Of a stretch of DNA of 64,000 nt, positions 26,665 to 35,786 are shown piece after piece. The notes under the pieces are model-generated. The model ran no database searches and was not told the DNA's origin. It saw only the letters and a program-made list of their open reading frames with translations. Made by a program: the position numbers and the translations under genes. The first letter of the stretch is position 1. Each line of letters opens with the position of its first letter. The DNA comes from Pseudomonas tohonis (lineage in GTDB: Bacteria; Pseudomonadota; Gammaproteobacteria; Pseudomonadales; Pseudomonadaceae): the NCBI RefSeq assembly GCF_012767755.2, contig NZ_AP023189.1:3846001-3910000 (forward strand), written 5' to 3'.

Positions 26665-27077
26665 ATGGCACCCTGACCGTGCACAAGACCTGCCCCGTGG
26701 TGCTGCGCCAGCGGGGCACGCTGGAGATACTCGCCTTCCTCCACCCGCTCGCCGGCCGGCAACTGGTCAAAGGCAGTGTGGAGCCAGGGGAAACCAGCGC
26801 GGCGGCAGCCGTGCGCGAGCTCGCCGAAGAGGCCGGCGTCCAGGGCGAAGTGATCCGCGACCTGGGCACCTGGCAGGCCACCGGCACCGGCCACACCTGG
26901 GCCTTCCATGCGTGCCGGGTCGACCCGGACCTGGCAGACACCTGGAGCCACGACACGGAAGATGACGGCGGCCACAGGTTCCGTTTCTTCTGGCACCCAC
27001 TGGATGCCGAACCCACCGAGGAATGGCACCCGATCTTCCGCGATGCCCTGACGTTCATCAGGCAGGCACTCCGCTGA
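26661..27077 (+). CDS. Nudix hydrolase
   Basis: The 138-residue protein has a complete Nudix box, GSVEPGETSAAAAVRELAEEAGV (about residues 35-57), with the REL.EE metal-binding core. Nudix enzymes cleave nucleoside diphosphates linked to another group; the substrate is unknown. No in-frame ATG lies near the family start. TTG 26661, overlapping the GNAT stop (TTGA), is the best choice; GTG 26679 is an alternative but has no ribosome site. Confidence 0.88.
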   Translation: MNGTLTVHKTCPVVLRQRGTLEILAFLHPLAGRQLVKGSVEPGETSAAAAVRELAEEAGVQGEVIRDLGTWQATGTGHTWAFHACRVDPDLADTWSHDTEDDGGHRFRFFWHPLDAEPTEEWHPIFRDALTFIRQALR

Positions 27078-27311
27078 GCGGACCCCATCGACGATCCCGC
27101 ACTGCGATTCCGGGGCGAATGCACCGTCCTTTCACTGAGCGTTTCATCGAGCGTTCGCCGACCGAGAAAAGCCTGCAATCGAAGGCTTGACCTTCAACTT
27201 CACTTGAACGTTAAGGTTTTTTCGCCCCCCGGAACGAGCCTGCGGAAACACGCTCCCAGGCAGCCGGGCATGGGCTTCAACCATGACGCAGACAGTGGAG
27301 ATCCAGAGACG

Positions 27312-28316
27312 ATGAAACTCAGAAACATGGCGGTGATGGCGGGCGCGCTCCTGGGCGCCGTCGCGTTTTCCTCCTGGGCGGGCGACGCGGCCACGGCCCC
27401 GGAAGCCACCGCCACCACCCGCATCGCCGGCCAGGACATCCCCGTGGTCGCCGGCGGGCTGTACGACCGCTACCACTCCAACCCGCCGCTCGAGGTCATC
27501 GCTGTCGAAGCCCCGGACATCGACCTCAGCTGGTTCAAGACGCTGCACAAGACCCGGGTGGATATCGGCTTCGAGTCCTATTCGCCGAACTTCTACTACC
27601 GCAACAGCCGGGTAACGGCGGTGTTCACCGCGGACCTGGAAAAACTCCGCTCGCTGATGCCGGCCAAGGTGCTGGAACAGGTCCAGCCGCTGCAGGTGTG
27701 GCCCGGCCGTGGCCTGGTGGCGCTGACCGCCTACGCCTATCACTACTGCGACAATGACAGCTACAACGAGATCGCCCTGTCCATCGTCACCAACAAGCCC
27801 GGCAACGCCAACCTGGGCCCCATCACCCTGGTCGGCCAGTCGATGTCGAAGGATTTCTGGGGCTATGTGCTCAAGCTGCCGGTCAACACCGAGCTGGCGC
27901 GGGTGCGCGGCGTGGTCGGCTACAACCTGCCCAAGTGGCTGACCGGCATCGACTACCGCGAAAGCGACACGTCCATCACCTACGAGATACGCGACAGCCA
28001 GACGGGCAAGGTGGATGTGACCCTGGAGACCCGCAAGCTGGACGACCTCTCCAATGAAGTCGAGCTGGCCACCAGCAGCTTCACCAACCTCGACCACGAC
28101 GGGAAGCTGACCTATGGCTACGCGATCTCCCGCCAGCAGAGCCACGCCTCCAGCGGCGACGAGGACGCGGTGAAACTGGTGCTGGGCGACGGCAGCCTGT
28201 CCAGCTACATCAAGGAACTGAAGATCGGGAAGATGATGAAGTACGAGTACGTGCCCGAGTTCCAGAGCGCGCTGTATGCACCGGCGCCCCTGGAAACCCT
28301 GTTGCAGGCCGAGTGA
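27312..28316 (+). CDS. Secreted acetoacetate decarboxylase-like protein
   Basis: The 334-residue protein starts with a signal peptide (MAVMAGALLGAVAFSSWAGDA), so it is periplasmic. The mature part (YSPNFYYRNSRVTAVFTADLEKLRSLMP; GLVALTAYAYHYCDNDSYNEIAL) resembles the acetoacetate-decarboxylase-like fold. I cannot identify the Schiff-base lysine by eye, so activity is uncertain. Bacterial members with signal peptides are poorly characterised. It is monocistronic: a 234-base leader precedes it and a strong hairpin follows. Confidence 0.75.
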   Translation: MKLRNMAVMAGALLGAVAFSSWAGDAATAPEATATTRIAGQDIPVVAGGLYDRYHSNPPLEVIAVEAPDIDLSWFKTLHKTRVDIGFESYSPNFYYRNSRVTAVFTADLEKLRSLMPAKVLEQVQPLQVWPGRGLVALTAYAYHYCDNDSYNEIALSIVTNKPGNANLGPITLVGQSMSKDFWGYVLKLPVNTELARVRGVVGYNLPKWLTGIDYRESDTSITYEIRDSQTGKVDVTLETRKLDDLSNEVELATSSFTNLDHDGKLTYGYAISRQQSHASSGDEDAVKLVLGDGSLSSYIKELKIGKMMKYEYVPEFQSALYAPAPLETLLQAE

Positions 28317-28327
28317 TCGCCAGGCGT

Positions 28328-28350
28328 GCCCGGCCGGGGAACGGCCGGGC
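28328..28350. terminator. Hairpin between convergent genes
   Basis: A perfect 9-bp stem (GCCCGGCCG / CGGCCGGGC) with a 5-base loop fills the 40-base gap between the decarboxylase-like gene and the convergent methyltransferase gene. There is no T-run on either side. Confidence 0.65.
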
Positions 28351-28356
28351 GCGTCA

Positions 28357-29082
28357 TCAGCGGGTCAGCTCGTAGGCGCACATGTTGACCGTCGAGGCCA
28401 GGTTCAGCGATTCGATGGCACCGCTGCCGGGGATGGTGAAGGGCCGGGCGTCGAGTGCGGTGAGCTGTTCACGCGGCACACCGCGCGCCTCGTTGCCGAA
28501 CAGGTAGCAGTCGAAGGCCTTGAAGGCGGCGGACTGCACCGGCTCGCCGTGCATGTCCAGGCAGGCGATGCGCTCGAAGCGGCTGCCGAGGGATTCCAGC
28601 GCCACATCCAGTTCCATGGGCGCATGGAAGATGGCGCCCATGCTGGCGCGCACGACCTTGGGGTTGTACGGGTCGACGCTGCCGGGGCTGAGCAGGCAGC
28701 GGAAGCCGCCGAACCACGCCAGAGTGCGCAGGATGGTGCCGAGGTTGCCCGGGTCCTGGATCTCGTGCAGGTAGATGGCACGCTCGCCGGCGACCGGCGC
28801 CGGCGCGGACGCATCCGGCATCGGCACCAGCGCGATGATGCCCTGGGGCGTCTTGGTATCGGCCACCTGCGCCATCTGCCGGTCGCTGATCACGTGGGTC
28901 TCGAACGGGCTCTGCCACTGCTCGTAGGCGGCGGTCACGTAAAGCTGGCTGCGCAGCAGCTGCGGGTTGTGCTCGGCGGCCTTCTGCAATTCCAGCAGCA
29001 GGTGCTCGCCCTCCACCAGGAAGTGACCGAACTCGGCCCGGTACTTCTTCTGGTGGAGCTTCTTGATGTCGTCGAGTTTCAT
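28357..29082 (-). CDS. SpoU/TrmH-family RNA 2'-O-methyltransferase
   Basis: The 241-residue SPOUT enzyme shows the three family motifs: EIQDPGNLGTILRT (motif 1), LFGNEARGVP (motif 2) and IESLNLASTVNMCAYE (motif 3). An N-terminal substrate-binding domain contains KYRAEFGHFLVEGEHLLLEL. It should methylate a ribose in rRNA or tRNA using S-adenosylmethionine; the target nucleotide is not predictable. It follows the FAD dehydrogenase gene by 11 bases on the same strand. Confidence 0.92.
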   Translation of the reverse strand: MKLDDIKKLHQKKYRAEFGHFLVEGEHLLLELQKAAEHNPQLLRSQLYVTAAYEQWQSPFETHVISDRQMAQVADTKTPQGIIALVPMPDASAPAPVAGERAIYLHEIQDPGNLGTILRTLAWFGGFRCLLSPGSVDPYNPKVVRASMGAIFHAPMELDVALESLGSRFERIACLDMHGEPVQSAAFKAFDCYLFGNEARGVPREQLTALDARPFTIPGSGAIESLNLASTVNMCAYELTR

Positions 29083-29093
29083 CGATACGGCGC

Positions 29094-30713
29094 TCAGTGG
29101 CTGTTGGCCGACAGCATCGACCTGGCCAGTGCCTCGGCCACCTTGATGCCGTCCACCCCCGCCGAGAGGATGCCGCCGGCGTAGCCGGCGCCTTCGCCGG
29201 CCGGGTACAGGCCCTTGAGGTTGAGGCTCTGCAGGGTCTCGTTGTCACGGGTGATGCGCACCGGGGACGAGGTGCGGGTCTCGATGCCGGTGAGCACCGC
29301 GTCGGCACGGTCGAAGCCACGGATCTGCTTGCCGAACGCCGGCAGTGCCTCGCGGATGGCCTCGATGGCGTAGTCCGGCAGGGAAGGCGCAAGGTCGCCC
29401 AGGCGCACGCCGGGCTTGTAGGAGGGCTCCACGTCGCCGAACTCGCTGGACGGCACGCCACGGATGAAGTCGCCCACCAGTTGGCCGGGGGCGCAGTAGT
29501 CGCTGCCGCCCAGCTCGTAGGCACGGGATTCCAGGCGCTCCTGGAACTCCACGCCGGCCAGCGGGCCGCCGGGGAAATCCTGCTCCGGGTTGATGCCGAC
29601 GACGATGCCCGAGTTGGCGTTGCGCTCGTTGCGCGAGTACTGGCTCATGCCGTTGGTGACCACGCGCCCCACCTCGGAGGTGGCCGCCACCACGGTGCCG
29701 CCCGGGCACATGCAGAAGCTGTAGACGGCGCGGCCGTTCCTGGCGTGGTGCACCACCTTGTAGTCGGCGGCGCCCAGTTCCGGGTGGCCGGCGTACTTGC
29801 CCAGGCGCGCCTCGTCGATCAGGCCCTGGGGGTGCTCGATGCGGAAGCCGATGGCGAAGGGCTTGGCCTCCAGGAACACGCCCTGGCGGTGCAGCATGCG
29901 GAAGGTGTCGCGGGAGCTGTGGCCCAGGGCCAGGACCACATGGCGGCTGTGCAGGGTCTCGCCATTGGCCAGCACCACGCCTTCGAGCTGGCCGTCGTCG
30001 ATCAGCAAGTCAGTCACCTTGCTCTCGAAGCGCACCTCGCCGCCCAGGGCGATGATCTCCTCGCGCATGGTGGCGACCACGCCGGTGAGGCGGAAGGTGC
30101 CGATGTGCGGCTTGCTCACGTACATGATCTCTTCCGGCGCGCCGGCGCGGACGAACTCGTGCATCACCTTGCGGGCGTAGAACTTCGGGTCCTTGATCTG
30201 GCTGTAGAGCTTGCCGTCGGAGAACAGGCCGGCCCCACCCTCGCCGAACTGCACGTTGGACTCGGGGGTGAGGACCTTCTTGCGCCACAGCGCCCAGGTG
30301 TCCTTGGTGCGGCTGCGCACGTCCTTGCCGCGCTCCAGCACGATGGGCCTGAAGCCCATCTGCGCGAGCAGCAGCGCCGCGAACAGCCCGCAGGGGCCGA
30401 ACCCCACCACCAGCGGACGCTCGGCCAGCCCGGCCGGCGCCTGGGCGACCGGGTAGTAGCGGGTGTCCGGGGCCGGGCGGATGTTGTGGTCGTCGGCGAA
30501 GCGCACCAGGATCGCCGCCTCGTCGCGTGCCTCCAGGTCGATGATGTAGATGAACAGGATGACGCTGTTCTTCTTGCGGGCATCGTAGCTGCGCTTGAAG
30601 ACGGTGAAGCCCAGCAGGTCGGCGTCGCCGATACCCAGGCGCTTGACGATGGCCTTGCGCAGTTCATCGGGGGAGTGGTCGAGGGGCAGGGACAGTTCGT
30701 TGATGCGAATCAT
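29094..30713 (-). CDS. FAD-dependent dehydrogenase (COG2509-type)
   Basis: The 539-residue flavoprotein has an N-terminal extension of about 95 residues, then a Rossmann FAD motif (VVGFGPCGLFAALLLAQMG). It also has QFGEGGAGLFSDGKLYSQI and a C-terminal YPAGEGAGYAGGILSAGVDG that closes the FAD site. This is the widely conserved family of predicted FAD-utilising dehydrogenases, with no settled reaction. AGGA precedes ATG 30713. It forms an operon with the SpoU methyltransferase. Confidence 0.9.
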   Translation of the reverse strand: MIRINELSLPLDHSPDELRKAIVKRLGIGDADLLGFTVFKRSYDARKKNSVILFIYIIDLEARDEAAILVRFADDHNIRPAPDTRYYPVAQAPAGLAERPLVVGFGPCGLFAALLLAQMGFRPIVLERGKDVRSRTKDTWALWRKKVLTPESNVQFGEGGAGLFSDGKLYSQIKDPKFYARKVMHEFVRAGAPEEIMYVSKPHIGTFRLTGVVATMREEIIALGGEVRFESKVTDLLIDDGQLEGVVLANGETLHSRHVVLALGHSSRDTFRMLHRQGVFLEAKPFAIGFRIEHPQGLIDEARLGKYAGHPELGAADYKVVHHARNGRAVYSFCMCPGGTVVAATSEVGRVVTNGMSQYSRNERNANSGIVVGINPEQDFPGGPLAGVEFQERLESRAYELGGSDYCAPGQLVGDFIRGVPSSEFGDVEPSYKPGVRLGDLAPSLPDYAIEAIREALPAFGKQIRGFDRADAVLTGIETRTSSPVRITRDNETLQSLNLKGLYPAGEGAGYAGGILSAGVDGIKVAEALARSMLSANSH

Positions 30714-30859
30714 GGCGGTAATCCTGGCCGGTCAACCCGGCAAAGGAAGCAACAGGGGAAGGGGTAAGGCGCGAGATTGTACCCGCCGCCCCGGCCCCTG
30801 TCAGTGGCGGCCTGACGGTCGCGCAGCCGGGCACGGCACCCTCCCCGTCCGGCGAATTT

Positions 30860-30889
30860 AACCTGTGCGTCATTCTCGGCTTATAATCG
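30860..30889 (+). promoter_or_regulatory. Sigma70-type promoter for rlmE
   Basis: A perfect TATAAT (30884-30889) lies 83 bases before the rlmE ATG, with TTAACC (30860-30865) as a weak -35 at 18-base spacing. It is in the divergent gap between the FAD dehydrogenase and rlmE genes. Confidence 0.65.
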
Positions 30890-30971
30890 CCGCCGCTTCG
30901 CACCCATGGCCTCTCCTCTGCACCGCCCATGGGTTCGCTCCTCACCTTGATTTTCCGTGGTTGGCTCTAAC

Positions 30972-31592
30972 ATGAAACGATCCAAAAGCAGCCGCCGCTG
31001 GCTGGATGAACACGTCAACGACCCCTATGTGAAACGGGCCCAGAAGGATGGCTTGCGCTCGCGCTCCAGCTACAAGCTGATCGAGCTGAACGAGAAGGAC
31101 AAGCTGATCCGCCCCGGCATGCTGGTCATGGACCTGGGCTCCGCCCCGGGCGGCTGGTCGCAGGTGGCCGGCAAGCTGGTGGGCGATACCGGGCGCGTCC
31201 TGGCCACCGACATCCTGCCGATGGACGGCCTGGACAACGTCGACTTCATCCAGGGCGACTTCACCGACGACGGCGTGTTCCAGCAACTCCTCGACAAGCT
31301 CGACGGCCGCAAGCCCGACCTGATCGTCTCCGACATCGCCCCCAACATCAGCGGCGTCGCCGCCGCCGACCAGGCGTCCTCGATGTACCTGGTCGAACTC
31401 ACCCTCGACATGGTCCGCCAGGTGCTCAAGCCCAACGGCAACTACGTGGTCAAGGTCTTCCAGGGCGAAGGCTCCGACGAGTTCCTCAAGGACGTGCGCA
31501 CCTCGTTCGAGAAGGTCTTCATCCGCAAACCGGAAGCCTCGCGCCCGCGCTCGCGGGAGGTCTACCTGGTGGGCAAGGGCTTCAAGGGCTGA
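30972..31592 (+). CDS. rlmE: RlmE (FtsJ/RrmJ) 23S rRNA ribose methyltransferase homologue
   Basis: The 206-residue protein has the K-D-K-E tetrad of FtsJ enzymes: K in SYKLIEL, D in SDIAPNISG, K in YVVKVFQG and E in SREVYLVG. The SAM motif is DLGSAPGGWSQVA. E. coli RlmE 2'-O-methylates U2552 of 23S rRNA on the 50S subunit. In E. coli and P. aeruginosa the gene sits directly upstream of ftsH; here it stands alone between an FAD dehydrogenase and a DMT exporter. ATG 30972 lacks a clear ribosome site; GTG 30957 is also in frame. Confidence 0.9.
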   Translation: MKRSKSSRRWLDEHVNDPYVKRAQKDGLRSRSSYKLIELNEKDKLIRPGMLVMDLGSAPGGWSQVAGKLVGDTGRVLATDILPMDGLDNVDFIQGDFTDDGVFQQLLDKLDGRKPDLIVSDIAPNISGVAAADQASSMYLVELTLDMVRQVLKPNGNYVVKVFQGEGSDEFLKDVRTSFEKVFIRKPEASRPRSREVYLVGKGFKG

Positions 31593-31739
31593 GCCCACCT
31601 CTGCCCCCTCGTCGTTCGGCCAGCGCCCGGCCGGGCGTCGCTGAGCGGCGTCAGGACGCGGATCGCGGCGCCCCACACCGCGTCCCCCTCGCCAGGTCCC
31701 AACCTGTAGAATCGCCGCCCCTTTCGAGATGAGTGGACC

Positions 31740-32639
31740 ATGCGCATCAGCAACGGACGCAGCGCGACGGCCTGCGGGCTGGCGGCGATCCTCCTGTGGA
31801 GCACCGCCTCCGGCCTGATCCGCAGTGTCAGCGGCTTCTTCGGCCCCATCGGCGGCGCTGCGCTGATCTACACCCTGGGCGCCATCCTCCTCGTCGCCCT
31901 CCTCGGCCGCCCGCGCCTGCGTGCAGGTTCGCGTTTCTACCTGGTCACCGGCTCGGCGCTGTTCGTCGCCTATGAAGTCTGCCTGTCGCTCGCCCTCGGT
32001 TTCGCCACAGACGGCACCCAGGCCATCCAGCTCGGCGTGGTCAACTACCTGTGGCCGAGCCTCACCGTGCTGCTGGCCATCCTGATGAACCGCCAGCCGG
32101 CCCGCTGGCTGGTGCTGCCCGGCACGGCCATCGCCCTGTTCGGCATCCTCTGGGTGGTCAGCACCGACGGCCTGTCGTGGCCCAGCCTCATCGCCAACGT
32201 GCAATCCAACCCGCTGAGCTACAGCCTCGCGGCGACCTGCGCCATCACCTTCGCGCTCTACTGCAACGTCACCCGGCGCTACGCCCGGGGCGAGAACCAC
32301 GTGGCGTTCTTCTTCATCCTCACGGCGGTGGTGCTCTGGGTTAAATTCGCCTTCGTCAGCGAGCCGCTGCCTGCCTTCACCCTGCGCGGCACCCTCGAAC
32401 TGCTCGCCGCCGGCATCGCCATGGCCGGCGGCTACGCCCTGTGGAACATCGGCATCCTGCGCGGCAACCTCACCCTCCTGGCCACCGTCTCCTACTTCGC
32501 CCCGGTGCTCTCTTCCGCCTTCGCCGCGCTCTGGCTCGGCGCCAGCCTGACGCTGCAGTTCTGGCAGGGCGCGGTGCTGGTCACCGCCGGCTCGCTGGTC
32601 TGCTGGCAGGCGACCCGCGAACGCGGCGCGAAGGCCTGA
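31740..32639 (+). CDS. yddG: DMT-superfamily exporter, YddG (aromatic amino acid exporter) type
   Basis: The 299-residue protein has ten membrane helices and the two EamA halves. Segments such as ATACGLAAILLWSTASGLIRSVS, LGVVNYLWPSLTVLLAI and GYALWNIGILRGNLTLLATVSYFAPVLS match the YddG subgroup, which exports aromatic amino acids and paraquat-like compounds in enterics. GAGTGG precedes ATG 31740. It is separated from the VOC gene by 65 bases. Confidence 0.88.
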   Translation: MRISNGRSATACGLAAILLWSTASGLIRSVSGFFGPIGGAALIYTLGAILLVALLGRPRLRAGSRFYLVTGSALFVAYEVCLSLALGFATDGTQAIQLGVVNYLWPSLTVLLAILMNRQPARWLVLPGTAIALFGILWVVSTDGLSWPSLIANVQSNPLSYSLAATCAITFALYCNVTRRYARGENHVAFFFILTAVVLWVKFAFVSEPLPAFTLRGTLELLAAGIAMAGGYALWNIGILRGNLTLLATVSYFAPVLSSAFAALWLGASLTLQFWQGAVLVTAGSLVCWQATRERGAKA

Positions 32640-32704
32640 CAAGCGCTTCCGATGGCGGGCGGAGCGCTCTAAGATGGCCCTCCCCACCATGCAAGGAAGC
32701 CACG

Positions 32705-33058
32705 ATGAGCACCAAAGGAAACGACCGCAAGATCGACAACATCGAGTTCAACGTCAGCGACATCGCTCGCAGCAAGGCCTTCTACGGCGAGGCCTTCGGC
32801 TGGACCTTCACCGACTACGGCCCCACCTACACCGAGTTCAGCGACGGCCGCCTCACCGGCGGCTTCACCACGGGCGAGGCGGTCCGCCCCGGCGGTCCGC
32901 TGGTGATCCTCTACGCCGACGACCTGGCGCAGGCCCAGGCCAGGCTGGAGGCCGCCGGCGCCACTATCAGCCGTGAAGTGTTCGCCTTCCCCGGCGGGCG
33001 TCGCTTCCACTTCATCGACCCGGACGGCTACGAGCTGGCGGTGTGGTCCGCCGCGTGA
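32705..33058 (+). CDS. VOC (glyoxalase/bleomycin-resistance fold) protein
   Basis: The 117-residue protein starts IDNIEFNVSDIARSKAFYGEAFGWTF and ends FHFIDPDGYELAVWS, the usual betaalphabetabetabeta VOC repeat pair. The metal-ligand positions of glyoxalase I are not all evident (FHFIDPDGYE keeps one His and one Glu), so no reaction is assigned. AAGGA lies seven bases before ATG 32705. Probably a soluble dimer. Confidence 0.9.
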   Translation: MSTKGNDRKIDNIEFNVSDIARSKAFYGEAFGWTFTDYGPTYTEFSDGRLTGGFTTGEAVRPGGPLVILYADDLAQAQARLEAAGATISREVFAFPGGRRFHFIDPDGYELAVWSAA

Positions 33059-33174
33059 GCAGGGCGTCCGGGCCGATCACCGTGCGGCCGATCGAACCGG
33101 AGAACGGCTTCCGCCCCATCGGCGAACCCGAGCCGCTGCGTGACGACACCGCGCTTCCGGCCCAGCCCAGGTGA
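33055..33174 (+). CDS. Possible small ORF overlapping the VOC stop
   Basis: A GTG at 33055 overlaps the VOC stop (GTGA) and opens 39 codons encoding MSRASGPITVRPIEPENGFR and an acidic tail. The coupling arrangement is suggestive, but there is no separate ribosome site or family resemblance. It could also be non-coding, or a decayed remnant of a longer gene. Confidence 0.25.
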   Translation: MSRASGPITVRPIEPENGFRPIGEPEPLRDDTALPAQPR

Positions 33175-33194
33175 GCGCCAGGCCCGCTGGAGGC

Positions 33195-33866
33195 TCACTT
33201 CGCCTTGAGCTTCAGGTAGCTCTGGTGCATGTCCTTCGCCCAGCCATCGATCACGCCCGTGACATCCGCCGGCTTGAGCACCTGGGCGCTGTTCTCCAGC
33301 GGCGTGCCGGTGCCCTTGCGCACCACCTGGGCGATCACCTTGTTGCTGCCGCCGTCGAGGAACTGCGCCTCGGTGGCCAGCTCGGTCTCCTGGTCGCGGA
33401 TGCCGCTGGCGGTGCTCACCGCCGCCGCCAGCAGCGCCACGGGAACGACCTCGTAGGGCTTGAGCCCCTCGGTCTTGCTGCTCACCCCGGTGATCGCCGC
33501 ACGCACGACGATGACGCCGGGCCCGGGCTTGGTGGCCAGCGACAGGCTGTTGCTGATTTCGCGCTTGAGCGCCATGTCGTAGTAGCGGGTGATGCCGTCC
33601 AAGGTGCTCTGCGGGATTTTCTCGGTGGCCTGGGGGCGCGGGTAGAACTGGGTGGGTTCGACGTAGACGGCGGTGTAGCGGCCGATGTCCACCTTGGGAT
33701 CGATCCAGCGCATCACCTCCGCGCCGGAGGGCGTGGTCGCCTTCTGCAGGCTGCCGTAACTGGAGAGGAACCCGGAATACTCATCCGGCTGGGTCACCGT
33801 ACTCGAGCAGCCGACCAGCGCGGTGGAAAGCGCCAGCGCCACGCCCAACGCCAATGCATGTTTCAT
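33195..33866 (-). CDS. DUF3313 lipoprotein
   Basis: The 223-residue protein has a lipoprotein signal with lipobox STALVGC (C20), so it is lipid-anchored, probably in the outer membrane (Ser-Ser after Cys). The mature domain (YVEPTQFYPRPQATEKIPQSTLDGITRYYDMALKREI; KPYEVVPVALLAAAVSTASG) matches DUF3313. Function unknown. It is transcribed divergently from the RimK-like operon. Confidence 0.9.
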   Translation of the reverse strand: MKHALALGVALALSTALVGCSSTVTQPDEYSGFLSSYGSLQKATTPSGAEVMRWIDPKVDIGRYTAVYVEPTQFYPRPQATEKIPQSTLDGITRYYDMALKREISNSLSLATKPGPGVIVVRAAITGVSSKTEGLKPYEVVPVALLAAAVSTASGIRDQETELATEAQFLDGGSNKVIAQVVRKGTGTPLENSAQVLKPADVTGVIDGWAKDMHQSYLKLKAK

Positions 33867-34191
33867 CGAAGACTCCTTGTCCGAGCAAGTTTGGGAAGGC
33901 AGTAAGCGTCGGCGACGCCCTCACGTCATCGCCCCACGGGCACGCCACCGAAGGTCTCGCACGGCTGTGAGAAGTCGACCCCCGGCGTCTTGCACCCCCC
34001 GCCCGAGCGCGAGCCCCAACGAAACGGCGGATGCTGGATTGACGCTAGCAGACTCCCGCCAACTGCCAAGGCGCCGCGCAACGATTGCGTAAGGTTCGCC
34101 AGCGCCCCGTAAAGCCTGCGTAACGACGCGAGACAGGGCTGCGGCTTGCTGCTTAATTGAGGCGCACCACCTCTCAAGCGGGCCCGTGAAG
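33867..34191. other. Divergent gap upstream of the RimK-like operon
   Basis: These 325 bases must hold promoters for the DUF3313 lipoprotein and the RimK-like operon. TTAATT near 34153 could be a -10 for the plus strand. No gene, palindrome or repeat is evident. Confidence 0.4.
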
Positions 34192-35772
34192 ATGTCTTCG
34201 GTTCAAGCCAGTCTCAGCAGCATCCCCCCCGACTCCATCCAGGCCGTCGGCCTCGCGCAGGGCCTCCTGCAGCGACGCAACGGCGGCCAGGTGCTGATCA
34301 TCGTCGAGCGCAAGGAGGACTGGTCCTCCTACATCCCCAGCGAGGAGATGCTCACCGCGCGGGAGTACCTCGAGCAGTCGCGGGGCGGCGAGCTCGACAA
34401 GAAGGTCCAGGTCATCAACCTGTGCCGCCACTACAAGTACCTCGGCCACGGCTACTACTGCTCGCTGCTGGCCGAGGCACGCGGGCACAAGGTCATCCCC
34501 TCGGTACGCACCATCAGCGAACTGGCGCGCAAGTCACTCTACGGCCTGGCCCTGGACGACCTGGAGAAATCCCTGGAGGTCGCCCTCGCCCAGCACCCCT
34601 GCGCCAACACCGAAGGCTTCACCCTCAGCCTGTACTTCGGCCGCACCGACTTCGAACCGCTGCAGGAGATCGCCCGCCAGCTGTTCGAGGCCTTCCCCTG
34701 CCCCATCCTGCTGGTGGACTTCCGCAAGGGCGAGACCTGGCGCATCGCCGGCCTGCGCACGGGCTCGCTGCACAAGCTGCGCGAGGACCAGGAAGACCTC
34801 TTCGCCAGCGCCCTCGACGGCTTCAACCGCAAGGTCTGGCGCCTGCCGCGCTCGCGCCAGGTGGCGCGCTACGACCTGGCCATCCTGCACAACCCGGACG
34901 AGCCGCTGCCGCCCTCCAACGCCCGGGCCCTGGAGAACTTCGTGCGCGTCGGCAAGCGCCTGGGTATCGAGGTCGACCTGATCGAGAAGAAGGACTATTC
35001 GCGCCTGGCCGAGTACGACGCACTGCTGATCCGCGAGACCACCAGCGTCGACGACCACACCTACCGCTTCGCCAAGAAGGCCGAGAGCGAGGGGCTGATC
35101 GTGATGGACGACCCGGCCTCGATCCTGCGCTGCACCAACAAGGTCTTCCTCACCGACCTACTGCGCAGCCACGGCCTGAGCATGCCGGCCACGGAGATCC
35201 TCTACCGCGACAACCCCCAGGAGCTGGAGAAGGTCGGCGAGCGCCTGGGCTTCCCGCTGGTGCTGAAGATCCCCGACGGCTGCTTCTCGCGCGGGGTGAT
35301 CAAGGTGGAGAACCTGCAGCAGTTGCGCGAGGCCAGCGCCGGGCTGTTCGAGCACTCGGTGCTGCTGCTCGCCCAGGAATTCCTCTTCACCGAGTACGAC
35401 TGGCGCATCGGCATCCTCAACCGCCGGCCGATCTTCGCCTGCCAGTACTTCATGTCCAAGGGGCACTGGCAGATCGTCAACCACAAGGCCCAGGGCGCCG
35501 AGGTCATCGGCGAATGCCGCACCCTGCCGGTGGAGCGCGCGCCGAAGGCGGTCGTGGAACTGGCGCTCAAGACCGCCAACCTGATCGGCGACGGGCTCTA
35601 TGGCGTCGACCTCAAGGAGATCGGCGACAGCGTCAAGGTGATCGAGGTGAACGACAACCCCAACCTCGACGCCGGCATCGAGGACGCCCACCTGCAGGAC
35701 ACCCTCTACAGCCTGGTGCTGGAGGACTTCGTCCGCCGCCTCGAACAAAAGCGCCGCGGCGGCGCCCACTGA
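34192..35772 (+). CDS. RimK-like ATP-grasp ligase with RimK-like N-terminal domain
   Basis: The product is about 526 residues. The N-terminal region (VLIIVERKEDWSSYIP...YKYLGHGYYCSLLAEARGHKVIPS) is the domain found in front of many RimK-like ATP-grasp proteins. The C-terminal half carries the ATP-grasp core: PLVLKIPDGCFSRGVIKV, AQEFLFTEYDWRIGIL and VIEVNDNPNLDAGIED (magnesium ligands E..N.N). Such enzymes ligate an amino acid to a carboxylate, often adding glutamate. ATG 34192 or GTG 34186 could start it; neither has a clear ribosome site. It leads a four-gene operon. Confidence 0.88.
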   Translation: MSSVQASLSSIPPDSIQAVGLAQGLLQRRNGGQVLIIVERKEDWSSYIPSEEMLTAREYLEQSRGGELDKKVQVINLCRHYKYLGHGYYCSLLAEARGHKVIPSVRTISELARKSLYGLALDDLEKSLEVALAQHPCANTEGFTLSLYFGRTDFEPLQEIARQLFEAFPCPILLVDFRKGETWRIAGLRTGSLHKLREDQEDLFASALDGFNRKVWRLPRSRQVARYDLAILHNPDEPLPPSNARALENFVRVGKRLGIEVDLIEKKDYSRLAEYDALLIRETTSVDDHTYRFAKKAESEGLIVMDDPASILRCTNKVFLTDLLRSHGLSMPATEILYRDNPQELEKVGERLGFPLVLKIPDGCFSRGVIKVENLQQLREASAGLFEHSVLLLAQEFLFTEYDWRIGILNRRPIFACQYFMSKGHWQIVNHKAQGAEVIGECRTLPVERAPKAVVELALKTANLIGDGLYGVDLKEIGDSVKVIEVNDNPNLDAGIEDAHLQDTLYSLVLEDFVRRLEQKRRGGAH

Positions 35773-35786
35773 AGGAGCACCGGCCC

